Positions 8,611 through 17,813 are shown, counted from the stretch's first letter. The stretch is DNA of 64,000 nucleotides from an uncultured Verrucomicrobiota bacterium (GCA_903863295.1 CAIPBM010000145.1:1-64000), one strand, 5' to 3'. The notes: generated from the letters alone by a model not told the origin. Made by a program: numbers and translations.

Positions 8611-9363
8611 GTACGCCAAGCAAAGCTGGGCGTATCCAGCGGGTGAAATTCCCGTCCGGGAAAGGAGGAGAGCCACTCCACCCGGAATCGAGTCTTGGGC
8701 TCATGGAGGTAACGATATGAGTCAAGTGTAGACAGAGCGACAACCGGGCCGTAACGCAAGTGAAGGGGTTGAGCCTCGTGACAACAGCAACCGGATGCCG
8801 ACCTCGTCGTACTGAGGGAAGGCGAAAGTAGGTGATCGCGAAAGGCAAGATCATCGGAGAATCCGGCGGGGTCTTAGACCACGGCACGGTTGGAGATGGA
8901 TACGGTCGGAACTTGGGAGATCCTTCGTTGCCTCGGGCAAATGCCCGAGTATGTCCAGCATCAGGCACAACCGAAAGCAGACAGATGCGGCGGAGGAAGT
9001 CGGACCTGTTGGTAGTACTCCGAGTCTGGGAAAGCCAGATACAAGGGGAAGCGACAGGCGGAGCCGATTTCGGAAAAGGAAACATTCGCTTCACGCAGAG
9101 GAAGAAAACGAATGAGAACAAAATTGGAAGAAATAGCCAGAAAAGCAAGGAGCTGTCGGACGACGAAGTTCACGTCGCTCGCGCACGTTCTGACCCCGGC
9201 TTTCCTTCGGGAAAGCTGGGAAAAGCTGAACAAGCGCGGGACTTACGGTGCGGACGAGGTGACGACAGCCCAATACCGGGAGCATCTGGAGGAAAATCTT
9301 CACACGTTGTGGAGCCGCCTCCGGACTGGGAGCTACCGCGCAGCGCCGGTCGATTCCGTCTAG
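8611..9363 (+). mobile_element. group II intron, 5' part
   Basis: Intron sequence starts with GTACG, a variant of the group II 5' consensus GTGYG, exactly where tnpB homology stops. The following approximately 500 bases look like the structured 5' domains: conserved group II-like stretches such as the GAGTCTTGGGCTCATGGAGG region at 8690-8709 and GCAAGTGAAGGGGTTGAGCC at 8756-8775. The reverse transcriptase frame starts at 9112 and breaks at 9363. No domain V hairpin or intron 3' end follows, so the intron is truncated and cannot splice or move by itself. Confidence 0.75.
9112..9363 (+). pseudogene. group II intron reverse transcriptase, N-terminal fragment
   Basis: An 83-residue fragment with the typical start of bacterial intron-encoded reverse transcriptases: KFTSLAHVLTPAFLRESWEKL, then GTYGADEVTTAQYREHLEENL and LRTGSYRAAPV, corresponding to the N-terminal extension and RT0 region. 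All catalytic RT blocks, the maturase domain and any endonuclease domain are missing. The end of homology at about 9357 probably marks a deletion or insertion junction. Confidence 0.85.
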
Positions 9364-9791
9364 TAAAGGCTGAGGTCCCCCGCGAAGCCATAATCTCTCG
9401 GTAGGAAAGTCCGAGCGCAAACGAGCGACGTAGGAAATCTGTTTTTTCGTTCGATAACGGAAAGGCAGGATTCTGACCGTTATGCTAAAGTGGTTGCAGC
9501 GAACCTACGATTATCCTACACGGATTGTAGTTCGTTTGACAGTAATCAGATCGCCCCTCCTTTTCTTTTTTGCCTACTATCCTCTTGTTGCTTCGGTCTT
9601 AGTTCCGCTGATTAGTGACCCCGGTTTCAAGTAGTATCTATTTTCATTGAAACGAATATTACGGCAGGAGTGCTCTTCATGCCCAAGCGCGCTCTCACAC
9701 CCCAAAGAATCTTGAAACTGCGTCTGAAACGAAAGTAACCCATGCGCGCTATCTTAACCGAGGTTGTGGACAAACGTAGTCCCTATGCTGC
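9364..9791. other. junction region between intron and block A
   Basis: No large gene. A GGTAGGAAAGTCCGAGCGC stretch at 9400-9418 resembles one RNase P RNA motif, but nothing else of that RNA is present. Two tiny open frames exist. One is listed at 9482. The other, 9679-9738, encodes a 19-residue basic peptide with a good CAGGAG ribosome site 8 bases before its ATG. Confidence 0.4.
9482..9634 (+). CDS. possible 50-residue membrane peptide
   Basis: A small open frame with a basic N-terminal part (MLKWLQRTYDYPTRIVVRL) and a hydrophobic stretch (SPLLFFFAYYPLVASVLVPLI) that could span the membrane once. An AAAGGCAGG stretch lies upstream. I do not recognise a family. It lies between the broken intron and block A and may be chance. 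Confidence 0.25.
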   Translation: MLKWLQRTYDYPTRIVVRLTVIRSPLLFFFAYYPLVASVLVPLISDPGFK

Positions 9792-10184
9792 TTATTCACA
9801 GATACTTTCAAGAAGAATGGAGGAAACGAATATCTTACTGTCATCAAATGCATCACGATCTAACGCAGTTTCGTATAAAACTTCCAATGAGCCTTGATCG
9901 AGAGCAGCGGCAATCCTGGCTAGTCCTCGTCCTGAGACGGTGATGAGGTCGGGCCCAGCCTCGATCTTCAATTCTTCCTGATCCCGGCCACGGCTCCGAA
10001 GGTGCCAAGATGAAAGCACGCGGTAAGGATAGGAATGCAGTTCCTCGTAATCCTTACCCTTGCAAATCCGCAGGGTATCAACCGAGCGAGGGGTAGGGCT
10101 TATTTTCCCCCATGGCCCGCTCCAATCATCGGTTTTCGGCGGAGCTTCGACCAGATTTTGATTTTCTTTGAGTTTAATGGGCAT
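9792..10184 (-). CDS. conserved small protein of the mobilization block (copy A)
   Basis: A 130-residue protein without a family that I can name. It has a paralogue at 23162-23551 in block B, and both sit directly after the relaxase-helicase gene with overlapping ends (11 bases here). Shared features are a GPWG box near residue 24, a TLR(I/L)CK segment, HSYPYRVLSSW near residue 51, EELKIEA and an SGRGL/KGRGL box near 85. The strict linkage and overlap suggest translational coupling and a role with the relaxase, perhaps as an accessory DNA-binding or anti-nuclease factor; that is inference. The end reads ESICE without a domain hallmark. Confidence 0.75.
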   Translation of the reverse strand: MPIKLKENQNLVEAPPKTDDWSGPWGKISPTPRSVDTLRICKGKDYEELHSYPYRVLSSWHLRSRGRDQEELKIEAGPDLITVSGRGLARIAAALDQGSLEVLYETALDRDAFDDSKIFVSSILLESICE

Positions 10185-11868
10185 GGCTTCTTAATCCTTG
10201 AATAGTTTTGTTGGGCTGACTTTCCCGAGCCGATAGAGCCAGATTTCGGCGCTCTGCCCAGGCTTCAGCCTGTTCGGTTAATTTTTGAAAAATCTTCCAG
10301 CGACGGATGCGTTCATCCACAACTTCCGTGGCCAGTTTACGCTCTCCGGGTGTAGCCATTGCATCAACGGCAGCTTTTTTGTCCGTGGTGTAGGTTGTAT
10401 GGCTCTCCTCAAATCGGGAGTGACTCACGTAAGCCTGCCGCAAATTGGCGGCTCGAATGCCATCGCCCGCCATCAGGACGATGCCCCGGTCAATGGTCTT
10501 GCCTTGACCGGCGTGGGATGTCGTGGCGTACCCATGCGAGAATTGGCGAAATTCTGGTGGGATCGTTCTCTGGTCGGAAAGGACCAATGTTCCGTCCTCT
10601 ATGATCCGAGCAACTTGGACGATATTTCCGTTGAAAAGCTTATGATCTTTCAGATTGGCCCGGATCAGCAACCGCTCGCCCACGGCAATCGGTAAAGACC
10701 GTGACAGTCCGACATCAAAGCCGGGGGTCTTCGCGGGATCGAAGAGGAAATGCTGCCCCTGCTCATCCCGCACGACAATCTTGTCCTCCCGCCGCTCCTC
10801 GAAATGGACATATTCGCCCTTACGAAACCCGCTGCTGTCCTGATGAAAAGCGAGAACGTCACCTTTCTGGTAATTCCGGGCATGTCGCTGATCGGCCTTG
10901 GTCCATTGGTAGGATTGGAAGGTGTTGATCACCCGATCCTCTGCACCGAGAAGTCCCGCGTCCTTTAATTTCGGTCTTACGGTGTCGGTAAAGCGATGGA
11001 TGTCCGACCAGACAGGAGAAATCACCAGACACGATTTTTGCTGCTGGTTCGTTTTGACGTAATCGTCCGCAGCCACCTGCATCAATTGTTTTACATCGGT
11101 AATCTGTTGAACCGCGCCCAGTCGGTCGAACTCATGGAAGGCAGTGTACGCCTTTCTATCGGCTAGGAGGGAAACGGCTTTGCGAAAGGCAGGATCACGC
11201 TGGCGCAAGATTTTCGTCAGCCGAGCGGTTGTCACCTTGCCGTAGGTTTGGAGGGCACGCAGGGCATCGCCTGCCTCGACCGAGTTGTGCTGACCAATGT
11301 CGCCTACCAGCACGAGCCGGTTACCATTCTGACGGGCTATCCGGCATAAATCGCGCATCTGACGGGTTGAAACCAATCCTGCCTCATCGACAATGATGAC
11401 CCTGCCTTTGATCCGTCTTTGCAAATCGTGGTTAATCAGCAATTGCTGCAAAGTGTCAGCTTCTGGGGTCAATCGTTCACGAAGCACTTCGGTCGCTCCT
11501 GACGATGGTGCGCAGGCAAAAACATCGTTACCAGCTTTACCGATGCCTTTGACAACTTCCTTGAGCGTCAGAGTCTTGCCCGATCCTGCTTTACCCTGAA
11601 GGATCACCATTTGATCTTCACAGAAAAGAATCTTCTTCACGGCTTCGCGGTATTCGCCTTTCAGTGCCGAGTCGAGGTCCGACACTTTCCCAAGGTCGCC
11701 GTGACGGCGCTTATATGTCAAAGTCCAGTTCAGATACTCACGTTCCATCAGGAGCGTCTCCTTGGAAACAATCTCGTCTCCCTGTCGAATGAGATCACCC
11801 TTCCTGATCCGGGCCTCAATCTCCTGTTTTAATTCTCCCAGCTGAATATCACCGCGTCCGTAGATACC
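10174..11868 (-). pseudogene. MobF relaxase-helicase, N-terminally truncated (copy A)
   Basis: This is the C-terminal helicase half of a TrwC/TraI-type conjugative relaxase. It has a Walker A box LQGKAGSGKT near 11590, VIIVDEAGLVS (Walker B), LVLVGDIGQHNSVEAGDALRALQ and the RecD-like motif YATTSHAGQGKTIDRG. It aligns along its whole length with residues from about 340 onward of the intact copy at 23535-26240. Homology stops at GRGDIQLGEL near 11860, where the sequence switches to the oppositely oriented methylase-helicase gene. The three-His relaxase domain is therefore lost. An ATG at 11748 could still give a 524-residue free-standing helicase. Confidence 0.88.
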
Positions 11869-11989
11869 CGAACGGGTTTATGCGGAACAGACGCAACGCG
11901 TATCGGTTTCAAATGATGTCCTAAGCGTTCTTGTTCCCGATGACATCAAACCCAATGGCTATACCCTGATCGAAACGGATCAAGGCAAC

Positions 11990-14900
11990 ATGGTTGCCGT
12001 GCGGGATGGTGACCAACTCGTCACCCGTCCCGATCTTTCCAGCGATGCTTCTCGCCGCATTCGGGCCTTGATTAAGGTCAGGTCTGCTGTCCGGGAGTGT
12101 CTTCGCGCCCAGGTAGAAAACAAACCTGAATCTGAAATCCTCAGAACGCGCCGCCAGCTTAATTCAGAATACGATCAGTTCTATTCGCGCTTTGGTGCTA
12201 TTTCGGAAAGGACCAACACACGGGCATTTGCCGGAGACCCCGACTTGCCACTTTTGCTTTCCCTCGAAAGTTTCAACGAGGAAACCCGAGTCGCGACCAA
12301 GACGGCGATTTTCCGGGAACGTACCATCCAGTACCAAAAGCCTGCCGAGTCGGCTCAGACGGCGAGGGATGCTCTACTCATTTCGTTAAATGAAAATGGC
12401 AAGGTTGACTTGCCGCATATGAGTTGGCTTCTCAAAAAGCCAGCCGAAGAAATCATCCTTGAGCTTAAGGGAGCCATTTTCCTGAATCCCCAATCGCAAA
12501 AATGGGAAACCGACGACGCTTATCTGTCCGGCAACATCCGGGAAAAGCTGGCCGTCGCGGAAGCCGCCACGATCACGGACGCTCGTTACCAGGAAAATGT
12601 TGAGGCGCTCAAATCCGTTCTTCCCGAAGAACTCAAAGCCACGGAAATCGACGCGCGTCTTGGCTCGGCTTGGATACCCGAAAGCGACATCGAAAAATTC
12701 GCGCACGAATTGTTGAATCTGACCTCCTCAGACTCGCTTCAAGTCCGTCACCTTTCCCCGTTGGGATCATGGACGCTCCAGGCCGATTACAGTGCCAAGA
12801 GTTCGGTCGGCAATACCACAGAATGGGGCACACCTCGTTACAGCGCCATCGACCTCATGGAGGACGCCTTGAATCTGCGGACACCGACCATTTACGACAT
12901 GGACCCCAAAACCGATCAGAGGATTATCAACGCCTCGGCGACGGAGGCCGCCCGCGAGAAGCAGCAGCAAATCAAGGAACGGTTTGGGCAATGGATCTGG
13001 CAGGATGACGAGCGCCACGCGCGCCTCGTCGCCAAATACAACGAGGAATTCAACAACATCCGAGTCCGCACTTTCGACGGAACCCATCTCTCGTTGCCCG
13101 GAGCTAGTCCGATTATCACCCTTAGGCCCCACCAGAAGGCATCCGTTTGGCGCATCCTGCAAACGCCCAATACGCTCTTGGCCCACGTTGTGGGCGCCGG
13201 AAAGACCTACACCATGGTGGCTGCGGGCATGGAGGCAAAGCGGCTGGGACTTTGCCAGAAGCCGTTGTTTGCCGTCCCCAATCATATGCTCGGGCAATTT
13301 TCCTCTGAACTGCTGACCCTGTATCCGAGCGCAAACATCCTCGTGGCCGGAAAAGAGGATTTCGAGGCTTCCCGCCGCGCCCAGCTTTTTTCGAGGATCG
13401 CGACCGGCAAGTGGGATGCTGTCATTGTCACCCACTCAGGCTTTGAACGAATTCCCATGTCGAAGGAAGCCCAGGAAAATTTACTTAAAGAGCAAATCGA
13501 CGAAATGGAGATGGCCATCCTCAAACAGAAATCGGACAAAAGTTTCACCCGGCTGGTCAAGCAATTGGAGACGGCCAAGAATCGGCTGGAAACACGCCTT
13601 AAGGTCCTTTCCGCCGAGCACAAGAAGGACAATACCTTGACCTTTGAAGAGCTTGGGATCGACCGTCTGTTCGTCGATGAGGCTCATTACTTTAAGAATC
13701 TGTTTTACGTGACCAAGATGAGTCGGGTGGCTGGGCTGCCCCAAACGTCGTCCCAGCGGGCCTTCGATATGTTTCTCAAGGTGCGACACATGCAAAATCT
13801 AAGCGGCGGCGGCGGGGTGATCTTCGCCACCGGCACGCCAGTGACAAATACCATGGCCGAGATGTTCACCATGCAGCGGTATCTTCAGCGGTTCGATTTG
13901 GGAAAGCAGGGCTTGCAGCATTTTGATTCATGGGCGGCCACTTTTGGCGAACCAGTCACGGCGATGGAACTTTCTCCTGATGGCGCGGGATACCGCTTGA
14001 ATACGCGGTTTGCTCGTTTCGTCAATGTCCCGGAACTCATGCAGCAATTCCGGCAGATGGCAGACATTCAAACCTCCGAAATGCTCCAGTTGCCGGTTCC
14101 CAAGCTCTCCCAGGGCAGGGCGATGGTCGTCAGCGCCCCAGCCACCCCGGAGTTAAAGGCCTTTGTAGCGTCTCTGGTCAAGCGCGCGGAGCGCCTTCGT
14201 GGCGGGCGGGTCGATCCATCCGAGGACAATATGCTCAAGATCACGGGCGATGGCCGGAAGGCGGCGCTCGATCTCCGGTTGGTTCAGCGTGGCCGCGACC
14301 ATCCCGAGAGCAAAATTAACTACGCGACTAAGGAAATCTTCCAGATTTGGGAGCAGACGATAGACCAGCGCCTGACCCAGCTTGTTTTTTGCGATCTATC
14401 CACACCTCAACAGGGAAAGATAAAAACGTTTTCCGCCTACGACGACTTAAAGGCGAAGCTCGTCCATAAAGGAATTCCCGCCGAAGAAATCGCCTTCATC
14501 CAGGATTGCGATACGGATGCCGCCAAAGTGGCACTTTTCAAAAAGATTCGAGCCGGACAGGTGCGCGTATTGATGGGTAGCACCCAAATGATGGGAACGG
14601 GAACGAATGTTCAGGAACGCTTGATCGCGCTGCATCATCTCGATGCCCCATGGCGACCGGCCGATATTGAGCAGAGAGAAGGCCGGATTTTGCGCCAGGG
14701 AAACAAGAATCCCGAAGTAAAAATCTTCCGTTACGTGACCGAGGGCTCCTTTGACGCGTACATGTGGGGTGTGCTGGAAACCAAGGCCAAGTTCATCGGA
14801 CAAATCATGACTAAGGAAAGTCATGTTCGCAGGATCGAGGACTTGGACGCGCCGGCCCTGACCTACGCCGAGGTAAAGGCCATCGCCTCCGGTAATCCCC

Positions 14901-15616
14901 TTGTCATGGAAAAAGCCAAGGTCGATGTCGAGGTGATGCGAGTGAGTCGTCTTCGGTCCCAACACAACGAAGCGTTATTCATTACACGCAATTCGATTCG
15001 ACGAGCCCAGGAGGACATTGCCCGCTTGGAAAAGAAAATCACCCATTTGCAGGCCGACTTGCAAATCCGAAAAAACACCAGAGGGGAAGCTTTCACAATC
15101 AAAATCGAAAATCGATTCTACCAAAACCGCGAGGAAGCAGGTGCCGCCTTGAACCGTCTGGCGGATAAGCATCTCTTGACTGAAAAAACGGTGGACGTTG
15201 GCGAATTTGCCGGATTTAAGATTCAGTTTTGGCCGGATCGAGTTAAGGAGGTCGTGCTTTGGGGTAGCAACGCCTATACCGCCAAAATTTCGGACTCGCC
15301 ACTCGGAACCATCAGTTCTCTGGAACACGTCGTTCGGTCCCTTGATGAACGCATCAACGAATTCCGCAACGACCTTGCCGGAACGCTGCGCCGTCTGGAG
15401 GAACTACAGCCTCATGCCCACAAGGCATTCGAGCACGAAGAAAAGCTGAAAGGCCTGATTCAACGCCAGCAGGAGATTGTCCAAGCCCTCGATCTAACCA
15501 AAAATCAAGCCGCTAATTCGTTGGCGGCTGAAACGCCTATCATCGCGGAAGAATCCATCCAGGAAAAGCAATCCATAACCGTGTCCAACAAAGAAAATCC
15601 GAAAATAACAGTCTAA
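11990..15616 (+). CDS. SNF2-type helicase, N-terminally truncated (copy A)
   Basis: A 1208-residue protein paralogous to the C-terminal two thirds of the methylase-helicase at 30283-35427. It keeps the whole SNF2 helicase: LRPHQKASVWRIL, Walker A VVGAGKTYT near residue 400, DEAH box FVDEAHYFKN, TGTPVTNTMAEM, and the C-terminal helicase boxes MGTGTNVQERL and QREGRILRQGN. Homology to copy B begins upstream of the ATG at 11864 (IPERVYAEQ versus LPEKIYQAP), so the gene has lost its methylase domain. The ATG at 11990 is internal to the ancestral frame, and no clear ribosome site precedes it. The C-terminal 250 residues are coiled-coil rich. Expression and function are uncertain. Confidence 0.85.
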   Translation: MVAVRDGDQLVTRPDLSSDASRRIRALIKVRSAVRECLRAQVENKPESEILRTRRQLNSEYDQFYSRFGAISERTNTRAFAGDPDLPLLLSLESFNEETRVATKTAIFRERTIQYQKPAESAQTARDALLISLNENGKVDLPHMSWLLKKPAEEIILELKGAIFLNPQSQKWETDDAYLSGNIREKLAVAEAATITDARYQENVEALKSVLPEELKATEIDARLGSAWIPESDIEKFAHELLNLTSSDSLQVRHLSPLGSWTLQADYSAKSSVGNTTEWGTPRYSAIDLMEDALNLRTPTIYDMDPKTDQRIINASATEAAREKQQQIKERFGQWIWQDDERHARLVAKYNEEFNNIRVRTFDGTHLSLPGASPIITLRPHQKASVWRILQTPNTLLAHVVGAGKTYTMVAAGMEAKRLGLCQKPLFAVPNHMLGQFSSELLTLYPSANILVAGKEDFEASRRAQLFSRIATGKWDAVIVTHSGFERIPMSKEAQENLLKEQIDEMEMAILKQKSDKSFTRLVKQLETAKNRLETRLKVLSAEHKKDNTLTFEELGIDRLFVDEAHYFKNLFYVTKMSRVAGLPQTSSQRAFDMFLKVRHMQNLSGGGGVIFATGTPVTNTMAEMFTMQRYLQRFDLGKQGLQHFDSWAATFGEPVTAMELSPDGAGYRLNTRFARFVNVPELMQQFRQMADIQTSEMLQLPVPKLSQGRAMVVSAPATPELKAFVASLVKRAERLRGGRVDPSEDNMLKITGDGRKAALDLRLVQRGRDHPESKINYATKEIFQIWEQTIDQRLTQLVFCDLSTPQQGKIKTFSAYDDLKAKLVHKGIPAEEIAFIQDCDTDAAKVALFKKIRAGQVRVLMGSTQMMGTGTNVQERLIALHHLDAPWRPADIEQREGRILRQGNKNPEVKIFRYVTEGSFDAYMWGVLETKAKFIGQIMTKESHVRRIEDLDAPALTYAEVKAIASGNPLVMEKAKVDVEVMRVSRLRSQHNEALFITRNSIRRAQEDIARLEKKITHLQADLQIRKNTRGEAFTIKIENRFYQNREEAGAALNRLADKHLLTEKTVDVGEFAGFKIQFWPDRVKEVVLWGSNAYTAKISDSPLGTISSLEHVVRSLDERINEFRNDLAGTLRRLEELQPHAHKAFEHEEKLKGLIQRQQEIVQALDLTKNQAANSLAAETPIIAEESIQEKQSITVSNKENPKITV

Positions 15617-15980
15617 CTTGCGACAGCATGTTTTTTGCAGGAAAGACCATTCTAACAATAGTTTCAACGTAGTGATCACCGCAAATGGAATGCGACCTTC
15701 TCTACCAAACGTCGCCATTTAATTGCATTAAAATAGCAGCCGCGCTAGGACTCGAACCTTCATCGGTCCAGGAAAAGGCATTTTTCGTAAAAATTAGGGC
15801 CTCAAAAAGGGCAGGCCTGAGTTTGCATGACGACTCTTTTAGCGCACGTATTCCTTGCTTGCGGAAAGGCACGAGTTCGAAGGATTCCAGCGTGTTGCCC
15901 TCTGAGCTTGACTCGCCGTCGCCTCAGGTCGTGAACAGAGTCACCGACCAAACATAGGCCAGAAGCGAGATGCATTTTAG
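15617..15980. other. junction region after block A with tRNA-like stub
   Basis: No convincing gene. On the minus strand, 15760 to 15735 reads GGTTCGAGTCCTAGCGCGGC, which looks like the T loop and acceptor 3' strand of a tRNA, but the 5' half of the T stem is mismatched and no other arms are seen. Such stubs can mark old attachment sites. The open frame 15685-15957 has no recognisable domain. Confidence 0.35.
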
Positions 15981-16178
15981 AGCATTCTTGCCGCGCTCGG
16001 GCAACAGCAGCAGACCGCTACCGATCAGATCGTCACCCAAAGCATCTCCAACCAAAACGACCAGCAAATGAAGTCACAGGCCGCCAATCAGGCTGCCGAC
16101 CACGAGTTGAACGTCTCTCTGCAAAATCTCATGCAGTGGGAGGGCCAGATCACCAGCGACCGCACCGAGTTCAAATAA
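15981..16178 (+). pseudogene. C-terminal remnant of a VirB5/TrbJ-like secretion protein
   Basis: The frame from AGC at 15981 to the TAA at 16178 reads SILAALGQQQQTATDQIVTQ, ending QWEGQITSDRTEFK. The Gln/Ala-rich helical tail and its place just before two membrane protein genes resemble the end of P-type conjugative pilus-tip proteins (TrbJ/VirB5). A stop codon lies directly upstream in frame, so the N-terminal two thirds were lost at the block A junction. The family call is tentative. Confidence 0.5.
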
Positions 16179-16181
16179 CCC

Positions 16182-16523
16182 ATGAAATATCTCTACCTGC
16201 GTTATCTCAATTTCCGGCTCTGGCTGATCCGTCGTCGTCTCCGGCGCATGAACCTTCACTCCGCCTCGGCTCAATCCAACACGAAGTCGCACTCAGTGAC
16301 CAGCGTGGACGAGCAGAGACTGGCGCTCGACTGGATCAAAGTTGGAATGATCGCCTCCGCTGTCTTGAGCATGTGGGTGATCTTTGGGCTTCTCAGTCTG
16401 GAGCATCTCCCAATCATCACGCCGCTTCCGTCGCATTCACCCTCGCCACCCGCGTTCCCCGATCCCATCACGCCCGAAAGCCAGCCTTGGGACGGCTCAC
16501 ACCCAAAATTCAAAGTTGTATGA
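16182..16523 (+). CDS. small single-pass membrane protein of the transfer cluster
   Basis: A 113-residue protein with a basic N-terminus (RLWLIRRRLRRM), one hydrophobic segment near residues 53-73 (VGMIASAVLSMWVIFGLLSL) and a Pro/Ser-rich tail. It starts three bases after the preceding VirB5-like stop, and its own stop overlaps the ATG of the next gene (ATGA at 16520-16523). I know no family for it. Its place between VirB5-like and VirB6-like genes suggests a type IV secretion accessory. Confidence 0.6.
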   Translation: MKYLYLRYLNFRLWLIRRRLRRMNLHSASAQSNTKSHSVTSVDEQRLALDWIKVGMIASAVLSMWVIFGLLSLEHLPIITPLPSHSPSPPAFPDPITPESQPWDGSHPKFKVV

Positions 16524-17452
16524 CGATCAGTGACCTAGTTCCCACTCTCCAGCCGATGGTCGAAGCCCTGAACCAGCAGTTGCGCTTCATCTGCTTCTTC
16601 ATAATGACCGCCGCCATCGTTGTCCGCACGGGTAGCGGCAGCACCAGCATCAGCCAATTGCTGCGCCCCATCGTGACCAACCTCATGATTTGCGGCCTGC
16701 TCGCCACGCTCCCGTTTTGGTTCAACGCCATCCGGGACGAATTCTGGAACATAGCTGTTGCCATCCGCAAGGAATTCACCGGCAGCCTCGACGGCACCGG
16801 CGCGGCGCTCATGCAGTTGATCGAGCCCCCCGATACCGGAATCAATTGGCTCGATGTCGGCAACTCGATCATGAAGGCCGTCCAATATGGCATCGGCTGG
16901 CTCCTGGTCTGGATCGGCGGAATGATCCAGTTCCCCATGATGATCGTGCAGTATGTCATGGAGTGTCTCTGCTATTTGTTTCTGCCCATTGCGCTCAGCC
17001 TCTTCGCCTTTGACAGCACCAAGGGGCTCGCCATTCGGTATCTCCAGCAGACCTTGGCCATCCTCGCTTGGCCCATCGGTTTCGCCGTCGTAGATCTGGT
17101 CGGCTATGCGCTCTTGGCCAGCGTCACCTCCGCCGTGAGCGCCGGTGCGATTGCCGTCGGCGTGGCCACCAAGTTCACTCCAGCCACCCTGGTCATCGGC
17201 GGCATTGTTGCTGTCTGGCTCATTCTCGGTAGCCTTGTCACCCCCATTGTCATGCAGATGCTCTTCTGCTCGGGCACGCCCATGTCCGTTTACTTCCGTC
17301 ACTTACCTTACCGTCGTCTTTTATGCCTCTTACTGGCTGCCAGCCAGCTCATGCCCTTGCCCGATTCCATCGAATCGGTCGAAGCCCATCTTCCCCTTGA
17401 ATTTATTCGGGTGGTTCCTGATCTCACCCAAAACCTTTCCACCTTGAAATGA
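16520..17452 (+). CDS. polytopic membrane protein, VirB6/TrbL-like
   Basis: A 310-residue inner-membrane protein with about six hydrophobic segments: FICFFIMTAAIVV, TNLMICGLLATLPFW, YGIGWLLVWIGGMI, CYLFLPIALSLF, ILAWPIGFAVVDLVGYALL and LVIGGIVAVWLILGSLV. The long extracytoplasmic loop with DEFWNIAVAIRKEF and the GxxW segments fit the VirB6/TrbL class that forms part of the type IV secretion inner-membrane pore. The frame is open further upstream, but the ATG at 16520 is coupled to the previous stop by ATGA. Hydrophobicity at residues 270-285 may be a further segment. Other channel genes are not present in the window. Confidence 0.6.
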   Translation: MTISDLVPTLQPMVEALNQQLRFICFFIMTAAIVVRTGSGSTSISQLLRPIVTNLMICGLLATLPFWFNAIRDEFWNIAVAIRKEFTGSLDGTGAALMQLIEPPDTGINWLDVGNSIMKAVQYGIGWLLVWIGGMIQFPMMIVQYVMECLCYLFLPIALSLFAFDSTKGLAIRYLQQTLAILAWPIGFAVVDLVGYALLASVTSAVSAGAIAVGVATKFTPATLVIGGIVAVWLILGSLVTPIVMQMLFCSGTPMSVYFRHLPYRRLLCLLLAASQLMPLPDSIESVEAHLPLEFIRVVPDLTQNLSTLK

Positions 17453-17459
17453 GCTCATC

Positions 17460-17813
17460 ATGCAATTCGATCAAAAGCAGCTTTTTCAAATCGCTCGGGA
17501 TTACCCTTGGTTTCTCTTTACCGGAGAAGAAATCTCAGAACTTTGCAACGTCGGTGAGGACCAGGTCCGCCGGGTCCGAAATGCCCCGGACAGCCCTTTT
17601 CGTTACAATAAATGCCGCCCCGAGTGGTTCACCGAATGGATGCAAAATCATCCCGAATATCAATCAGGCAAAGCATCACCCTCTGCCCCTCCGCCTTCGT
17701 GTGAGCGTTGCGCCGAAGCGGTTCGAAAAAATCTGCGACTGAAGCCTCTCCGGGATCAAAAAAACAAGAAAACCAAACGCATCTCAGGACGACTGCTCGC
17801 CGGGGATTCCTGA
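17460..17813 (+). CDS. small soluble protein, possible DNA-binding
   Basis: A 117-residue protein starting 7 bases after the VirB6-like gene. The first 65 residues look globular and may include an HTH: GEEISELCNVGEDQVRRVRNAPDSPFR. The tail is basic (LKPLRDQKNKKTKRISGR). I do not recognise a family. Co-orientation and short spacing suggest that it belongs to the transfer cluster. Confidence 0.5.
   Translation: MQFDQKQLFQIARDYPWFLFTGEEISELCNVGEDQVRRVRNAPDSPFRYNKCRPEWFTEWMQNHPEYQSGKASPSAPPPSCERCAEAVRKNLRLKPLRDQKNKKTKRISGRLLAGDS

Noticed and set aside
9400-9420. RNase P RNA-like motif GGTAGGAAAGTCCGAGCGC
   Set aside because: Only one short motif is present; the rest of the conserved RNase P core is absent.
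16136-16519. Extended N-terminus of the VirB6-like protein
   Set aside because: The frame is open by chance over the upstream small gene; the ATG at 16520 is coupled to that gene's stop and starts the plausible membrane protein.
16535-17302. 255-residue minus-strand open frame
   Set aside because: Low-complexity Asp/Gly/Glu/Ala-rich translation antisense to the VirB6-like membrane protein gene; a shadow frame.
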